Notes: a model not told the origin generated them from the letters alone. Positions 11,877 to 20,764 are shown, counted from the stretch's first letter. The stretch is 59,969 nt of DNA from Fundidesulfovibrio agrisoli (GCF_022808715.1 NZ_JAKZKX010000024.1:1-59969); one strand, 5' to 3'. Translations and numbers: made by a program.

Positions 11877-11929
11877 GACTTGGGAAGGGTTGTTGAGGTT
11901 GGGTGGGCGCGCGAGGCCCGGACACTGCG

Positions 11930-11945
11930 CGATTTTGTAAAATCG
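11930..11945. promoter_or_regulatory. Inverted repeat upstream of carB
   Basis: Two 7-bp arms (CGATTTT and AAAATCG) surround a 2-bp centre, 54 bp upstream of the carB start and about 136 bp upstream of the lspA start. The arms are unusually AT-rich for this genome. It may be an operator; no regulator is known. Confidence 0.4.
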
Positions 11946-12018
11946 TGGGCTTCGCCTCGCGGGTGGATGTACGCAAATAGCCGCCCCCCGGCAAGATGTT
12001 TGAGGCCCCGCCCGGCGA

Positions 12019-12046
12019 TTGACTTCCCGGCCAGCTAGCATATTGG
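12019..12046 (+). promoter_or_regulatory. Possible lspA promoter
   Basis: TTGACT (12019-12024) and TATTGG (12041-12046) with a 16-bp spacer lie 36 bp before the lspA start. Confidence 0.4.
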
Positions 12047-12081
12047 GATGCGCAGCCGCTTACGAACCACAAGGAAGCCAC

Positions 12082-12561
12082 GTGAAGCCACACTACCTGC
12101 TCGCCGCGAGCCTCGCCGCCGTAGTCACCCTGCTGGACCAGGCCTCGAAATACCTGGTGCAGAAGCACATCACCCTTTTCACCGGGCGCGAGGTCATCCC
12201 CGGGTTCTTCAATCTGGTGCACACGCTCAACAAGGGTGCGGCGTTCGGCTTCCTCAATGACACGGGCGGCAACTGGCAGACATATTTCTTCCTGGGGGCC
12301 TCGGCCCTGGCCGTGGTCATCATCGCCAACCTGCTCACCAAGGCCCACCCCAAGGACACCCTCTTCGTGACCGCGCTGGGCCTGATCCTCGGCGGGGCGC
12401 TCGGCAACATGGTGGACCGCATCCGCGCGGGCGAGGTGACCGACTTCCTCGATTTCTACATCGGCTCCTACCACTGGCCGGCCTTCAACGTGGCCGACAT
12501 AGCCATCACGCTCGGTTCACTGTTCCTTATATTCTCACTCTACGAACGCAAGAGGCCCTGA
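12082..12561 (+). CDS. lspA: Lipoprotein signal peptidase
   Basis: Inner-membrane aspartic protease that removes signal peptides from diacylated prolipoproteins. From the GTG at 12082 it has 159 residues, the usual size, with four predicted membrane helices. The catalytic aspartates sit in the conserved blocks DFLDFY (Asp121) and FNVADIA (Asp139). Other family blocks seen are DQASKYLV, NKGAAFGFL and GGALGNMVDRI. AAGGAAG lies 6 bp before the GTG, which favours it over an upstream in-frame ATG at 12019. Two lipoproteins encoded in this window (12838 and 34900) are potential substrates. Confidence 0.95.
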   Translation: MKPHYLLAASLAAVVTLLDQASKYLVQKHITLFTGREVIPGFFNLVHTLNKGAAFGFLNDTGGNWQTYFFLGASALAVVIIANLLTKAHPKDTLFVTALGLILGGALGNMVDRIRAGEVTDFLDFYIGSYHWPAFNVADIAITLGSLFLIFSLYERKRP

Positions 12562-12619
12562 AGCCAAACCCCTCGCGGCCTTGCCAAACCGGCCGCCTGG
12601 ATATAGCAAGGACGCACCT

Positions 12620-12841
12620 ATGAGCCTGACAACACTCGTCGGGGGGTTCCCCATCTGGTTCTACGTCGCGCTGGCCCTGCCGCTGGTGCTCAACTTCTGG
12701 GCGATCACCCACGCCTTCTATCGCGAGTTCCCCACAATACAGGAAAAGATGGTCTGGCTGTGCCTGGTGGTCTTCGTGCCCGTGGTCGGAGCCGTCATCT
12801 ACCTCTTCGTGGGCAAGAAAAGAGGAAAGTCAATCAAATGA
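12620..12841 (+). CDS. Small membrane protein with PLD-nuclease N-terminal domain
   Basis: A 73-residue protein with two hydrophobic helices (about 9-31 and 39-63) and a Lys/Arg-rich tail (GKKRGKSIK). The pattern FWAITHAFYREFPTIQEKMVWLCLVVFVPVVGAVIYLFVG matches the PLDc_N domain, found as a membrane anchor in phospholipase-D-like proteins but here alone. The start at 12620 has AAGGA upstream. Its TGA overlaps the ATG of the next gene, so translation is probably coupled. Role unknown. Confidence 0.8.
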   Translation: MSLTTLVGGFPIWFYVALALPLVLNFWAITHAFYREFPTIQEKMVWLCLVVFVPVVGAVIYLFVGKKRGKSIK

Positions 12842-13680
12842 GCCGTAAGCATATCGCCGCCCTGGCCGCCCTGCTCATGCTCTCGGGATGCGCCGGAAGC
12901 TCCGACGCCCCGGTGAAGGGCAAACCCGTGGACCCCAACGCCCAGGCCCAGGCCAACGCCCTGGCCGAGGTGGACGGCCTGCGCTCCCGCGTGCAGCAGC
13001 TCTCCGCCCAGGTGGAGGAATTGAACCTCCAGGTGCGCTCCCTGACCTCCGGCGACGGCGGAGGCGGAGGCGCGAACTCCCTGCCGGAGCTCTCCAGGCG
13101 CATCCAGAAGCTGGAGGGCAACCTGAAGCAGGTGGCCTCCCAGCTCGGCGTGGAGATCGACGGCCAGGTGCCCGCCGCGCAGCAGGCCCCCGCGACCGAC
13201 CAGGGCCAGCCCGCCATGCAGCAGGCCGCACCGCAGCAGCCCCAGGCCCAGGCGCAGGCTCCGGTCCAGGGCAAGGCCCCGGGCAAGCCCACCGACGTGC
13301 CCGCCGCCACCAACACGGACCCGGCCGAGGCCATCTACGCCAAGGGCATGCAGGCCTTCCAGGCCAAGGAGTACGACAAGGCCGCCTCCATGTGGGGCGA
13401 CGTGGCCAAGAACTACCCCAAGCACACCCTGGCCCCCAACGCCTACTTCTGGATGGGCGAGGCCTACTTCCAAAAGGGCGACATGCCCCAGGCCGTGCTC
13501 AACTACCAGGAAGTCATCGAGAAGTTCCCCAAGAGCAACAAGGCGCCCGCGGCCATGCTCAAGCAGGGCATGGCCTTTCAGAAGCTGAACAAGAAAGAGG
13601 CCGCCAAGATGATCTTCCAGGACCTGGTCAAGAAATTCCCCGACTCGGCTGAAGCCCGCCGGGCCAAGAGCCTCATCTAA
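12838..13680 (+). CDS. cpoB: Tol-Pal cell division coordinator CpoB (YbgF-like) lipoprotein
   Basis: A 280-residue envelope protein. The signal peptide ends in the lipobox LSGC (Cys18), so it should be lipid-anchored, unlike soluble E. coli CpoB. A coiled coil follows (VDGLRSRVQQLSAQVEELNLQ), then a Gly patch, a second coiled coil, and a Gln/Pro/Ala linker around residues 115-160. C-terminal TPR repeats (AIYAKGMQAFQAKEYDKAA, YFWMGEAYFQKGDMPQAV, and a third) match YbgF/CpoB, which coordinates outer-membrane constriction with peptidoglycan synthesis. It overlaps the preceding gene by 4 bp. Confidence 0.88.
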   Translation: MSRKHIAALAALLMLSGCAGSSDAPVKGKPVDPNAQAQANALAEVDGLRSRVQQLSAQVEELNLQVRSLTSGDGGGGGANSLPELSRRIQKLEGNLKQVASQLGVEIDGQVPAAQQAPATDQGQPAMQQAAPQQPQAQAQAPVQGKAPGKPTDVPAATNTDPAEAIYAKGMQAFQAKEYDKAASMWGDVAKNYPKHTLAPNAYFWMGEAYFQKGDMPQAVLNYQEVIEKFPKSNKAPAAMLKQGMAFQKLNKKEAAKMIFQDLVKKFPDSAEARRAKSLI

Positions 13681-13691
13681 GGTACCCAGCA

Positions 13692-14120
13692 ATGAACGAG
13701 ATCAGAAAGATCGTGCACCTGAGCTTCTCCCCGGAGACCTCCGGCAAGCCCGTGGTGTGCAACATCATCAAGCTCTACGACCTCTGCTTCAACATCCTCA
13801 AGGCGCACATCACGCCCCGCGAGGTCGGCGAGATGATCCTGGAGATCAACGGCCTGGAGAAGGCCGTGAGCGACGCCATGGACTACCTCAAGGAGCACGG
13901 CGTCAAGATCACGCCCGTGGGCCAGAAGATCCGCAAGGACGAGGCCTCCTGCATGCACTGCGGCGTGTGCACCGCGCTGTGCCGCCCCCGCGCCCTCTCC
14001 GTGGACAGGGCCACCTGGAAGGTCACCTTCGACCCCGAGAAGTGCGTGGCCTGCGGCCTGTGCGTGAAGGTCTGCCCGGTGAAGGCCATGGAGACCCAGT
14101 TGGAGAACGGCACCATCTAG
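13692..14120 (+). CDS. NIL-domain 4Fe-4S ferredoxin-like protein
   Basis: A 142-residue cytoplasmic protein with an N-terminal NIL domain (about residues 6-76) and two 4Fe-4S motifs. The first is CMHCGVCTALCRP and the second CVACGLCVKVCPV. NIL domains are small ligand-binding folds best known from the methionine ABC transporter ATPase. In sulfate reducers and methanogens NIL-ferredoxin fusions are linked to sulfur amino acid metabolism, including homocysteine synthesis. That role is by family knowledge only. It begins 11 bp after cpoB. Confidence 0.88.
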   Translation: MNEIRKIVHLSFSPETSGKPVVCNIIKLYDLCFNILKAHITPREVGEMILEINGLEKAVSDAMDYLKEHGVKITPVGQKIRKDEASCMHCGVCTALCRPRALSVDRATWKVTFDPEKCVACGLCVKVCPVKAMETQLENGTI

Positions 14121-14142
14121 CGCGCGTTCCCGGGAGTCCGGC

Positions 14143-14670
14143 ATGGATGAAGACAAACGCACGTTCCTGCGCATCCCCACCAACCTGCGCGGCAGGATCA
14201 GGCTGCTCGCCTCCGACAAGGAGCTCCAGCTCTTCCGCGAGGCCCCCATCACCAGCACCTCGGTCTCCGTGATGGAGCTCAAGAGCGCGGGGGTGAACGA
14301 GGCCCTGGTGAACGCCCTGGCCGGCATCGACCGCAAGCTGGACATGCTCATCTCCGTGCACAGCCAGGACAACCTCCTGGACGACTTCCCCTACCCGGTG
14401 CGGATCGGCGAGATTTCCGGCGCCGGGGTCAAACTGACCAGCTCCCTGCCGCTGGAAGTGGGCCAGATGATCGAATGCGTCATCACCCTGACCCAGGTGC
14501 CGATCCGCATGGCCGGGATCATCGGGCAGGTTGTCCGCAACGAGGATGTTGGCGGCGAGCCCGGTTGGGCCGTGGACTTCACCCGCGTTCGCGACCGCGA
14601 CCTGGAGTCCATCGTTCAATTCGTGTTCCAAACCCAGCGCGACGAGCTGCGCGTCAAGATGTGGGAGTAG
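14143..14670 (+). CDS. PilZ-domain protein
   Basis: A 175-residue protein. The start MDEDKRTFLRIPTNLRGRIRLL has the RxxxR-like c-di-GMP motif (FLRIP), although the PilZ barrel looks split. A helical insert (about 40-80) precedes the strands GEISGAGVKLTSSLPLEVGQMIECVITL with the (D/N)xSxxG-like element EISGAG. The C-terminal half ends GWAVDFTRVRDRDLESIVQFVFQTQRDELR, as in PilZ proteins controlling motility. The cheZ gene follows 6 bp later, so a role in flagellar or chemotactic control is likely. Confidence 0.82.
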   Translation: MDEDKRTFLRIPTNLRGRIRLLASDKELQLFREAPITSTSVSVMELKSAGVNEALVNALAGIDRKLDMLISVHSQDNLLDDFPYPVRIGEISGAGVKLTSSLPLEVGQMIECVITLTQVPIRMAGIIGQVVRNEDVGGEPGWAVDFTRVRDRDLESIVQFVFQTQRDELRVKMWE

Positions 14671-14676
14671 CCAGGC

Positions 14677-15411
14677 ATGGTTCAGAGCGAGGCGGCGATC
14701 GAAAACATCATGGACAAGCTCATGGACGAGATGGTGGACAACCTCAAGGCGTCCATCACCCAGGCCGTTGAGACCGAGCTGTCCAAGACACTCACCCGCT
14801 CGCTTTTGCAGAGCGAGTTCTACAAGCGCCTGAGCGACAACATGCGCACGGGGCTTCAGTCCATCTACAAGGAGCTGTCCAGCGCCCGGCAGGACGAAGG
14901 CGGCGCCGAGATCACCAAGGAGAAGAAGCGCGCGGACCAACTCTTCAGCGAAGCCGCCGACCAGTTGGACAAGATCCTGGCCACCACCGAGCAGGCCACC
15001 GGCGAGATCATGGACGTGGTGGAGAAGCACCTGGAGATGCAGGCCGAGTCCAACAAGATCCTGCACAGCCTGAAGTCCGGCGGCGTCACCAAGGAGCAGT
15101 TGGCCGAGCTGCGCTCCATGAGCGACGCCCTCAACGAGGACCTCATGAGCATCATGACCACCCTCTCCTTCCAGGATCTCACCGGCCAGCGCATCAAGCG
15201 CATCATCGGGGCCATCAAGAACGTTGAGGCCATCGTGCTGGACCTCTACCTCTCCACGGGCTTCAAGCTGAAGGCCCACGAGGAGGCCCCCGAAAAAGAC
15301 ATCGACCTCATCGAGGCCGAGGCCGACCGCAAGGTCAGCGAGCTCAAGGGGCCACAGATGGACTCCAGCCAGGCCTCCGTGGACGATCTGCTGGCTTCGC
15401 TCGGGATGTAG
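14677..15411 (+). CDS. cheZ: Chemotaxis phosphatase CheZ
   Basis: Dephosphorylates CheY-P to end the chemotactic signal. The 244-residue product is long helices, as expected for the CheZ four-helix bundle. The catalytic region reads LSFQDLTGQRIKRII, with Gln171 of the DLTGQ signature the likely equivalent of the catalytic Gln. The C-terminal tail ASVDDLLASLGM matches the CheY-binding peptide of proteobacterial CheZ. A linker precedes the tail. It follows the PilZ gene and is closed by a strong terminator. No cheY is in the window. Confidence 0.92.
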   Translation: MVQSEAAIENIMDKLMDEMVDNLKASITQAVETELSKTLTRSLLQSEFYKRLSDNMRTGLQSIYKELSSARQDEGGAEITKEKKRADQLFSEAADQLDKILATTEQATGEIMDVVEKHLEMQAESNKILHSLKSGGVTKEQLAELRSMSDALNEDLMSIMTTLSFQDLTGQRIKRIIGAIKNVEAIVLDLYLSTGFKLKAHEEAPEKDIDLIEAEADRKVSELKGPQMDSSQASVDDLLASLGM

Positions 15412-15438
15412 GCGTATTTCAGGCGGCAAAACGCGGAA

Positions 15439-15465
15439 GGGGGCCAATCGGCCCCCTTTTTTTTT
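15439..15465 (+). terminator. Rho-independent terminator after cheZ
   Basis: A perfect 7-bp stem (15439-15445 with 15450-15456) and 4-base loop is followed by nine T. It lies between convergent genes. Confidence 0.92.
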
Positions 15466-15487
15466 CGTGCGCCGCCCGCTCCCCGCG

Positions 15488-16618
15488 CTACTGCACGGCC
15501 TTTCGCGCCAGCTCCGTCTTCTCCAGCTCCCGCACCATGGGGACGATCATCTCCCCCACCCTCTTGTGCGTTGCCTCGTTGGGGTGGGCGTCCAGGGAGC
15601 CAACCACAAGGTCGGACGGAGGCGTCCCTGTGAACACCGGGCTCAGGTCCAACACGGCGGCCCCCTGCTCCGTCAGTGCTCCGGCGACCTTGGCCGTGAT
15701 GGGCGCGCTCTGGCCCGGGGCCTGCAACATGGGGAAGACCACCGCCACCAGCGCGATGTGGTTCTCCCGGCAGTAGCGGGCCAGCTCCGTCAGTTCGGCG
15801 TTGTGCGCCCCCCAGACCGCCGGGTCGGCGTAGGCCCCCTGGAGCGAGGCCCAGAAGGTGTCGCCTCCGCCTGTCAGGTTGCCGCCCCAGCGCTCCATGC
15901 GCCAGTAGAGGTAGTCGGCCAGGGCCGAGTTCTCCAGCAGGGTCTTGGTCAGGCCCTTGGGCAGGTTCACCGCAAAGTTCGCCGGGTAACCCACCTGCCG
16001 GGCGGCGGCGAAGATGTCGTTGACGTAATAGGAGAAGACCACAACGTCGGGCTTCACCGGGAACTCCTCGAGGGCCTTGATCTCGTCAGGGGTGTCCCAG
16101 CCGATCTTGGAGACGTTGTACACGCGCCAGGCCTCGCCCAGCGCGCGGGCGGCCACGTCGGAGAAGCGGTCCCCGGCCTGCTTGACCCCGTGCCCGGCCG
16201 CAAAGGAGTCGCCCAGCACAACCAGCACGCGCTGGCCTGGCCCCGGCGGCGTCACTTCCATGTCGCGGTAGCCCAGCTTGTTGATGGGCTGCCAGTGGCG
16301 CTCGAACCACTTCTTCCCGGCGCGGGTCAGGTTGAAGCCGTCTGACTGGTCGTAGAAGTGGGAGAAGTAAAGCTCCAGGAGCAAAAACCCCAGCAGCAAT
16401 GAGTCGAGCACGAGAATCCCGGCCGCCAGGGCCTCCAGCGAGACGGGCAGGCGCTTGCGCACCCCGGGCAGCAGCACGGCGTGCAGGGCCAGGACCAGCA
16501 GGATGATGGCGAGGATCAGGATGGCGCGCTCCTTGGGCGCGGCGCCATGGCCGCGCGGTATGTCCCGTGAACGACCGGAAACTGGTTTCCCCCGCCCGAT
16601 CGGGCCGGGCGGGATCAT
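15488..16618 (-). CDS. SGNH/GDSL-type hydrolase, membrane-anchored
   Basis: A 376-residue protein with two hydrophobic helices near the N-terminus (about 32-50 and 63-86) and a periplasmic SGNH domain. Block I is VVLGDSFAAGHG (nucleophilic Ser), block III lies near YYVNDIF, and the catalytic Asp/His pair is DAHPNEATH. Such proteins deacetylate or acetylate envelope polysaccharides; the substrate is unknown. The ATG at 16618 lacks a good ribosome site and no better in-frame start is evident. Two glycosyltransferases lie upstream on the same strand, so it may act on the same glycan. Confidence 0.78.
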   Translation of the reverse strand: MIPPGPIGRGKPVSGRSRDIPRGHGAAPKERAILILAIILLVLALHAVLLPGVRKRLPVSLEALAAGILVLDSLLLGFLLLELYFSHFYDQSDGFNLTRAGKKWFERHWQPINKLGYRDMEVTPPGPGQRVLVVLGDSFAAGHGVKQAGDRFSDVAARALGEAWRVYNVSKIGWDTPDEIKALEEFPVKPDVVVFSYYVNDIFAAARQVGYPANFAVNLPKGLTKTLLENSALADYLYWRMERWGGNLTGGGDTFWASLQGAYADPAVWGAHNAELTELARYCRENHIALVAVVFPMLQAPGQSAPITAKVAGALTEQGAAVLDLSPVFTGTPPSDLVVGSLDAHPNEATHKRVGEMIVPMVRELEKTELARKAVQ

Positions 16619-16703
16619 CCGAATCTTTTTCTTATGTCCCGAAGCAAGTCAACGCAGTTACCATGGAAGCGCGGAAAGATGCGGCTGGAGCCGGCCCGTC
16701 CGT

Positions 16704-17978
16704 TCAGCCCGCGCCGCCTCCGTACTGCTTGCGCCACTCATCCAGGAAGAGGATGGCCGTCTCCACCGGCGAGAGTTTGCCCGCCTTGGCCCTCAAGGCC
16801 CAAACGAGGTCAGCGAAGGGGGCCTCGGGGCTGAGCCCCAACTCGCCGAGCAGCCTGGCGGCGGCCTCGCGGTGTTCCTCGGGCAGGGCGTCCAGGGCGT
16901 TCCCGCCTTCGGCTGACCGGGGCCAGCCCTCCAGGCGCGACTCCAGGAATTCGAGCAGCGTGCGCATCCTGGCCTGATAGGTGTGCTCGGCCAGGGCGCG
17001 GTTGCGAGCCCGCTCCGCGTAGGCGTCGCGCTCCTCGGGGTGGGCCAGGAAGTGCCGCAGGGATTCGTGCAGCTCCAGCATGGAGCCGAAGGTGGCCAGC
17101 TCCCCCGGGGCGAACAGCTCGCCCATGAGGCTGCGCTCGTCCACCAGTTGGAAGGCCCCGCACATGGCCAGCTCGAAGGTGCGCGGGTTCACGAAGTCCC
17201 CGCCGCTGACCAGGTCCCTGGCGGAAATGCTGGAGTGCAGGTTGAGGTTCACGGCCGTGGCGTTGAAGATCTTCACCGCGTCCTCGGGGCTCACGCGCTC
17301 CCCGCCGCGCTGCACGTAGGCCTGGAGCACGTCCTCCCCCTCCCAGTCCGAGCCCCAGATCTTGAGCCCGTAGGAGACCAGCTCCTTGAAGGCCACGCGC
17401 CGGTTGGGGTAGCCCGCCCCCAGGAAGGAGACCTCCGAGCCGTAGACGCGCTTCTCCACGGATGAAAGCTCAAGCGGCGCATGAAAATCCGGGTCCGCCG
17501 CCAGGGGCAGGTACAGGGCGTTGGGCTGCCCGGCGGCGGCCAGCTTGGTGAGCAGGGGCTCCTTCTGGATCACGGCGAAGGCGTCGTAATGGGCCGCGTA
17601 GGACTCCCAGTAGGTGAAGAGCCGGAAATCCTCCACGAACCACATCACCGAGGGGATGCCCATCTGGCGCAGCCGCTTGAGGGCCTGGCGCGAGAGCGGG
17701 GCCTGGGCCAGGGCCAGCACGAGGTCGGGCCGGAAGGTGTCCGCCTTGGCCAGGATGGCCTGGGCCACCACCTGCAGGAAGGCGTGCTCCAGGTGCTCCA
17801 GCCGCTCGGAGGTGACGCGCAGCCCCTTGAGCGCGGAGAACGCTCCGTAAAACTCCGGGGCGTCGAACACCTCGACGCAGTGGCCCAGCCCCGTAAGGGC
17901 TCGGGCGCAGTAGCGGCCGATGGGCAGCGAGCCCCCGTACATGGGCAGGACAACGAGCACGCGCAGGGATCGGTTCAT
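16704..17978 (-). CDS. CgeB-like glycosyltransferase
   Basis: A 424-residue protein with a GT-B-like fold. The N-terminal Rossmann half begins LRVLVVLPMYGGSLPIGRYCARALTGLGH. The C-terminal half has the CgeB-family block SEVSFLGAGYPNRRVAFKEL, then GGDFVNPRTFELAMCGAFQLVDERS, and a helical tail. CgeB-type proteins are glycosyltransferases for surface, spore or flagellar glycans. It overlaps the upstream family 9 glycosyltransferase by 4 bp, so the two are translationally coupled. Donor and acceptor sugars cannot be read from sequence. Confidence 0.82.
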   Translation of the reverse strand: MNRSLRVLVVLPMYGGSLPIGRYCARALTGLGHCVEVFDAPEFYGAFSALKGLRVTSERLEHLEHAFLQVVAQAILAKADTFRPDLVLALAQAPLSRQALKRLRQMGIPSVMWFVEDFRLFTYWESYAAHYDAFAVIQKEPLLTKLAAAGQPNALYLPLAADPDFHAPLELSSVEKRVYGSEVSFLGAGYPNRRVAFKELVSYGLKIWGSDWEGEDVLQAYVQRGGERVSPEDAVKIFNATAVNLNLHSSISARDLVSGGDFVNPRTFELAMCGAFQLVDERSLMGELFAPGELATFGSMLELHESLRHFLAHPEERDAYAERARNRALAEHTYQARMRTLLEFLESRLEGWPRSAEGGNALDALPEEHREAAARLLGELGLSPEAPFADLVWALRAKAGKLSPVETAILFLDEWRKQYGGGAG

Positions 17979-19198
17979 AATGTCTCAAGAAGTGCTTGAT
18001 GTTTGGGGAGCATGAAGTCCGGGTCCGCCACCATGTCCTCGGCGAGGGCTGGCGCGGGCTGGTAGCCGTCGCCGCCGAGGCCCAAGCTGCGGGCCGCGAA
18101 GGCGCGCAAGGCCAGGCGTTCGCCCCTTCCCGGGTCCGCGCCGCAGAAGGGCTCGCAGCACGCGCCCAGGGCGTCGAAGCCGGTGCGGAAGCCAGTGAGC
18201 CCGGCGGGCGGCTCCACACCAGACTTGCCAGAAACCAGCCGCAGGAATTCGCGGGAGGCGAAGGGCTCCAGGCAGGCCACCTCGTTTGGGCACGGGGCGG
18301 ATTCCAGGCAGGGGGCGCAGTCCAGGGTGGCCTGCCAGACCGTGTGCCCCAGGCCGTAAGGGCCTGTCTCGTGGCACCAGGCGTTGGAGAGGAACAGGGC
18401 CGTCACGGGCACGCCCAGGTGCGCGGCCAGGTGCATGATCCCGGTGTCCGGGGTGAGCAGGCGGTCGAGCCCGGCCACAGTGTCCACAAGTTGCTCCAGA
18501 TTGGTGCGGCCGGTGAGGTCCGTGACCAGCCGGGCCACGCGTTCCGGCAGCAGGGCCGTGAGCTCCTTGGCGGCGGGCCGCTCGGCGGCGGTGCCCAAGA
18601 GCGTCACCCCGGCTGTGCCCAGCGTGGGCAGCAGGGCCTGGATCACCCCGGCCAGCACGCGCGGCGGGGGGGAGCGCCTCGGGTCGCGCCCGGCCAGGGC
18701 CACGCCCAGGCCGCCGCCCTTGGGCCCGGCTGCGGGGTTCACCGTGGATGCCTCGGCCAGCGGTGGGGCGTAGCCCGCCCAGAAATCCGCCAGGTTCACC
18801 CCGGCCTGCCTGCGCCTGCGCGTCCAGCGGAAGGCCATCGCCGCCCAGGGGTCACGCTTAAGCTGGCCTTGCTCCAGGCGGTGGCCGCGCACGGTCTCCG
18901 GGTCGAAGGCGGTGCTCAGGGCGGCGCTGAGGCCCGAATAGTTGAGGTTGTAGACCCGCCGGAACCCGGCCTCGGCCAACTCGCGCACTCCCTGTTGCAG
19001 GGCGGCCAGGTCCGGCCGGGAGTGGGCCGCCACGGCGTGCACCGTCGCCCGGGGATAGACCAGGCCCGCCAGGCCCGCCAGGGATGCGTCCACCAGCAGG
19101 TGCACGGGCCGCCCGGACTGCTCCAGGCCCGCCACCAGCCGCTTGGTCTGAAGCAAATCCCCGAAGCGGGCCAGCTGCATGACGAGCACGGGTTTCAT
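17975..19198 (-). CDS. Glycosyltransferase family 9 (heptosyltransferase-like)
   Basis: A 407-residue protein. It opens MKPVLVMQLARFGDLLQTK, the signature of lipopolysaccharide heptosyltransferases, and has the nucleotide-sugar block LLTPDTGIMHLAAHLGVPVTALF. The C-terminal half carries several cysteines (DCAPCLESAPCPNEVACLEP), a pattern I associate with the deltaproteobacterial branch of the family. It probably adds heptose to the LPS core or a related glycan. The start at 19198 places the signature at the N-terminus; sequence upstream is not family-like. Confidence 0.88.
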   Translation of the reverse strand: MKPVLVMQLARFGDLLQTKRLVAGLEQSGRPVHLLVDASLAGLAGLVYPRATVHAVAAHSRPDLAALQQGVRELAEAGFRRVYNLNYSGLSAALSTAFDPETVRGHRLEQGQLKRDPWAAMAFRWTRRRRQAGVNLADFWAGYAPPLAEASTVNPAAGPKGGGLGVALAGRDPRRSPPPRVLAGVIQALLPTLGTAGVTLLGTAAERPAAKELTALLPERVARLVTDLTGRTNLEQLVDTVAGLDRLLTPDTGIMHLAAHLGVPVTALFLSNAWCHETGPYGLGHTVWQATLDCAPCLESAPCPNEVACLEPFASREFLRLVSGKSGVEPPAGLTGFRTGFDALGACCEPFCGADPGRGERLALRAFAARSLGLGGDGYQPAPALAEDMVADPDFMLPKHQALLETL

Positions 19199-19275
19199 AC
19201 GCCCAGGGTAGCCCAAGGCCGGGGGGAAAGAAAGTGGGTTTGCTGGCGGGCCGGGTTGTGCTAGGCTCTCTGCCC

Positions 19276-19953
19276 ATGCGTTACTACCCACTCTACGCGG
19301 ACCTCACCCGCAAGCGCTGCCTCGTGGTCGGCGCGGGCGAGGTCGGCCGCCGCAAAATAGGTACCCTGGCCGCCTGCGGGGCCAAGGAAATCCTCGTGCT
19401 GGACACCAGCCCCCCGGACGCCGAGCTCCAGGAGGTCCTGGCCCTGCCCAACGTGAGCTTCGAGCAGCGCTCCTTCGAGGAGGCCGACCTGGACGGCCGC
19501 TTCCTGGTGATCGCCTCCACCTCCAACGAGGAGCTCAACTGGCGCATCAGCCGGGCCTGCGAAGCCAGGGACCTGCTCTGCAACATCGTGGACCAGCCCG
19601 AGAAGTGCAGCTTCATCGTTCCCGCGCTCTACACCCAGGGCGACCTGACCGTGGCCATCTCCACTGGCGGGGCCTCCCCGGCCATGGCCCGCAAGATCCG
19701 CAAGGAGATGTCCGAGACCTTCGGCAGCGAGTACGCCGCCGCGCTCATGCTCATGAGCAGGCTGCGCCCCCTGGTGCTGGAGCTGGGCCTGGGCTCGCCG
19801 CGCAACGGGGCCATCTTCCGCAGCCTGGTAGAATCGGGCCTGCTGGACGCCCTGGAGCGGCGCGACATGCCCGCCACGGCGGAAATCCTCACCGCGCACA
19901 TTCCTTCCGAGCTGCACGGCAGCATCCCGGAGCTACTGGATGGACTCAGCTGA
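19276..19953 (+). CDS. sirC: Precorrin-2 dehydrogenase (siroheme synthase N-terminal type)
   Basis: Oxidises precorrin-2 to sirohydrochlorin with NAD, a step to siroheme for sulfite reductase and to the alternative haem pathway of sulfate reducers. The 225-residue product has the Rossmann block RKRCLVVGAGEVGRRKI, then VIASTSNEELNWRI and NIVDQPEKCSFIVPAL, as in CysG-N/Met8p/SirC. No separate ferrochelatase domain is attached, so another protein must insert iron. The start MRYYPLYADL at 19276 is preferred to 19234. It overlaps the next gene by 14 bp. Confidence 0.9.
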   Translation: MRYYPLYADLTRKRCLVVGAGEVGRRKIGTLAACGAKEILVLDTSPPDAELQEVLALPNVSFEQRSFEEADLDGRFLVIASTSNEELNWRISRACEARDLLCNIVDQPEKCSFIVPALYTQGDLTVAISTGGASPAMARKIRKEMSETFGSEYAAALMLMSRLRPLVLELGLGSPRNGAIFRSLVESGLLDALERRDMPATAEILTAHIPSELHGSIPELLDGLS

Positions 19954-20764
19954 ACTCGCCCTCTACGCAGCGCTGACCCTCTATCTGGTGGGCAGCGGCG
20001 GGCACATCTGCGGCATCTTCACCGGCAAGCACCGCCCGAACACCTTCGGGGGCATCGCCTCCGGCGCTGGTTTCGCCTGCCACACGGTGAGCCTGGCCCT
20101 GCGGCTCTTCGCCAACCCCTCCCTGGCCCTGGCCAGCGGGGAGTTCTACCTGAGCCTGTTCTCCTGGAGCCTGCTGCTGATCCTCTTCGTGCTCTGGGTG
20201 CGGCTCAAACTCTCCTTCCTGGGGCTCATCGCCACGCCGCTGGCCTTCATCATTCTCCTGGGCTCGCTGGGCGTCAATTCGGCGCGCCTGCCCCTGCCGC
20301 CCTCCCTGGCGGGGCTGTTCTTCGGGCTGCACATCGGTACGCTGTTCTGCTCGCTTGGGCTCATGGCCATGGCCGGGGCCGCCGGAGCCGCCTACCTCAA
20401 GCTGGAGCGGCGCATCAAAAGCAAGGAGAAGCTCAACGGCGTATGGGCCGCGCTCCCCTCGCTGGACAAGCTGGACAACGCCAACCGCCTGGCCGTGACC
20501 TTCGGCTTCCCCCTGTACACCGTGGGCCTGCTCTCCGGCTTCCTCTGGGCCGGGCTCACCTGGAAGCGCTACTTCTCCTGGGACCCCAAGGAGATCACCG
20601 CCGTGTTCATCTGGCTTCTGTTCGCCTTCCTGTTCCACCAGCGCGTGGCCCTGGGCTGGCGCGGCAGAAAGACGGCCTGGCTGGCCATATGGGTGTTCGG
20701 GCTCAGCCTGGCCTCCATGCTCGGCATCAACTTCTTCGTAAAGACGCACCACAGTTTCGCCTGA
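19940..20764 (+). CDS. CcsA/HemX-like membrane protein
   Basis: A 274-residue integral membrane protein with about eight helices and the cytochrome c assembly (CcsA/CcmF) haem-handling motif. The signature is in WKRYFSWDPKEITAVFIWLLFAF. Conserved histidines are in GGHICG, ACHTV, GLHIGT and FHQRVAL. CcsA-family proteins deliver haem to apocytochrome c; HemX homologues sit next to hemA and affect its level. Here it lies between sirC and hemA with overlaps on both sides (14 bp and 1 bp), which favours a HemX-like name. Confidence 0.87.
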   Translation: MDSAELALYAALTLYLVGSGGHICGIFTGKHRPNTFGGIASGAGFACHTVSLALRLFANPSLALASGEFYLSLFSWSLLLILFVLWVRLKLSFLGLIATPLAFIILLGSLGVNSARLPLPPSLAGLFFGLHIGTLFCSLGLMAMAGAAGAAYLKLERRIKSKEKLNGVWAALPSLDKLDNANRLAVTFGFPLYTVGLLSGFLWAGLTWKRYFSWDPKEITAVFIWLLFAFLFHQRVALGWRGRKTAWLAIWVFGLSLASMLGINFFVKTHHSFA

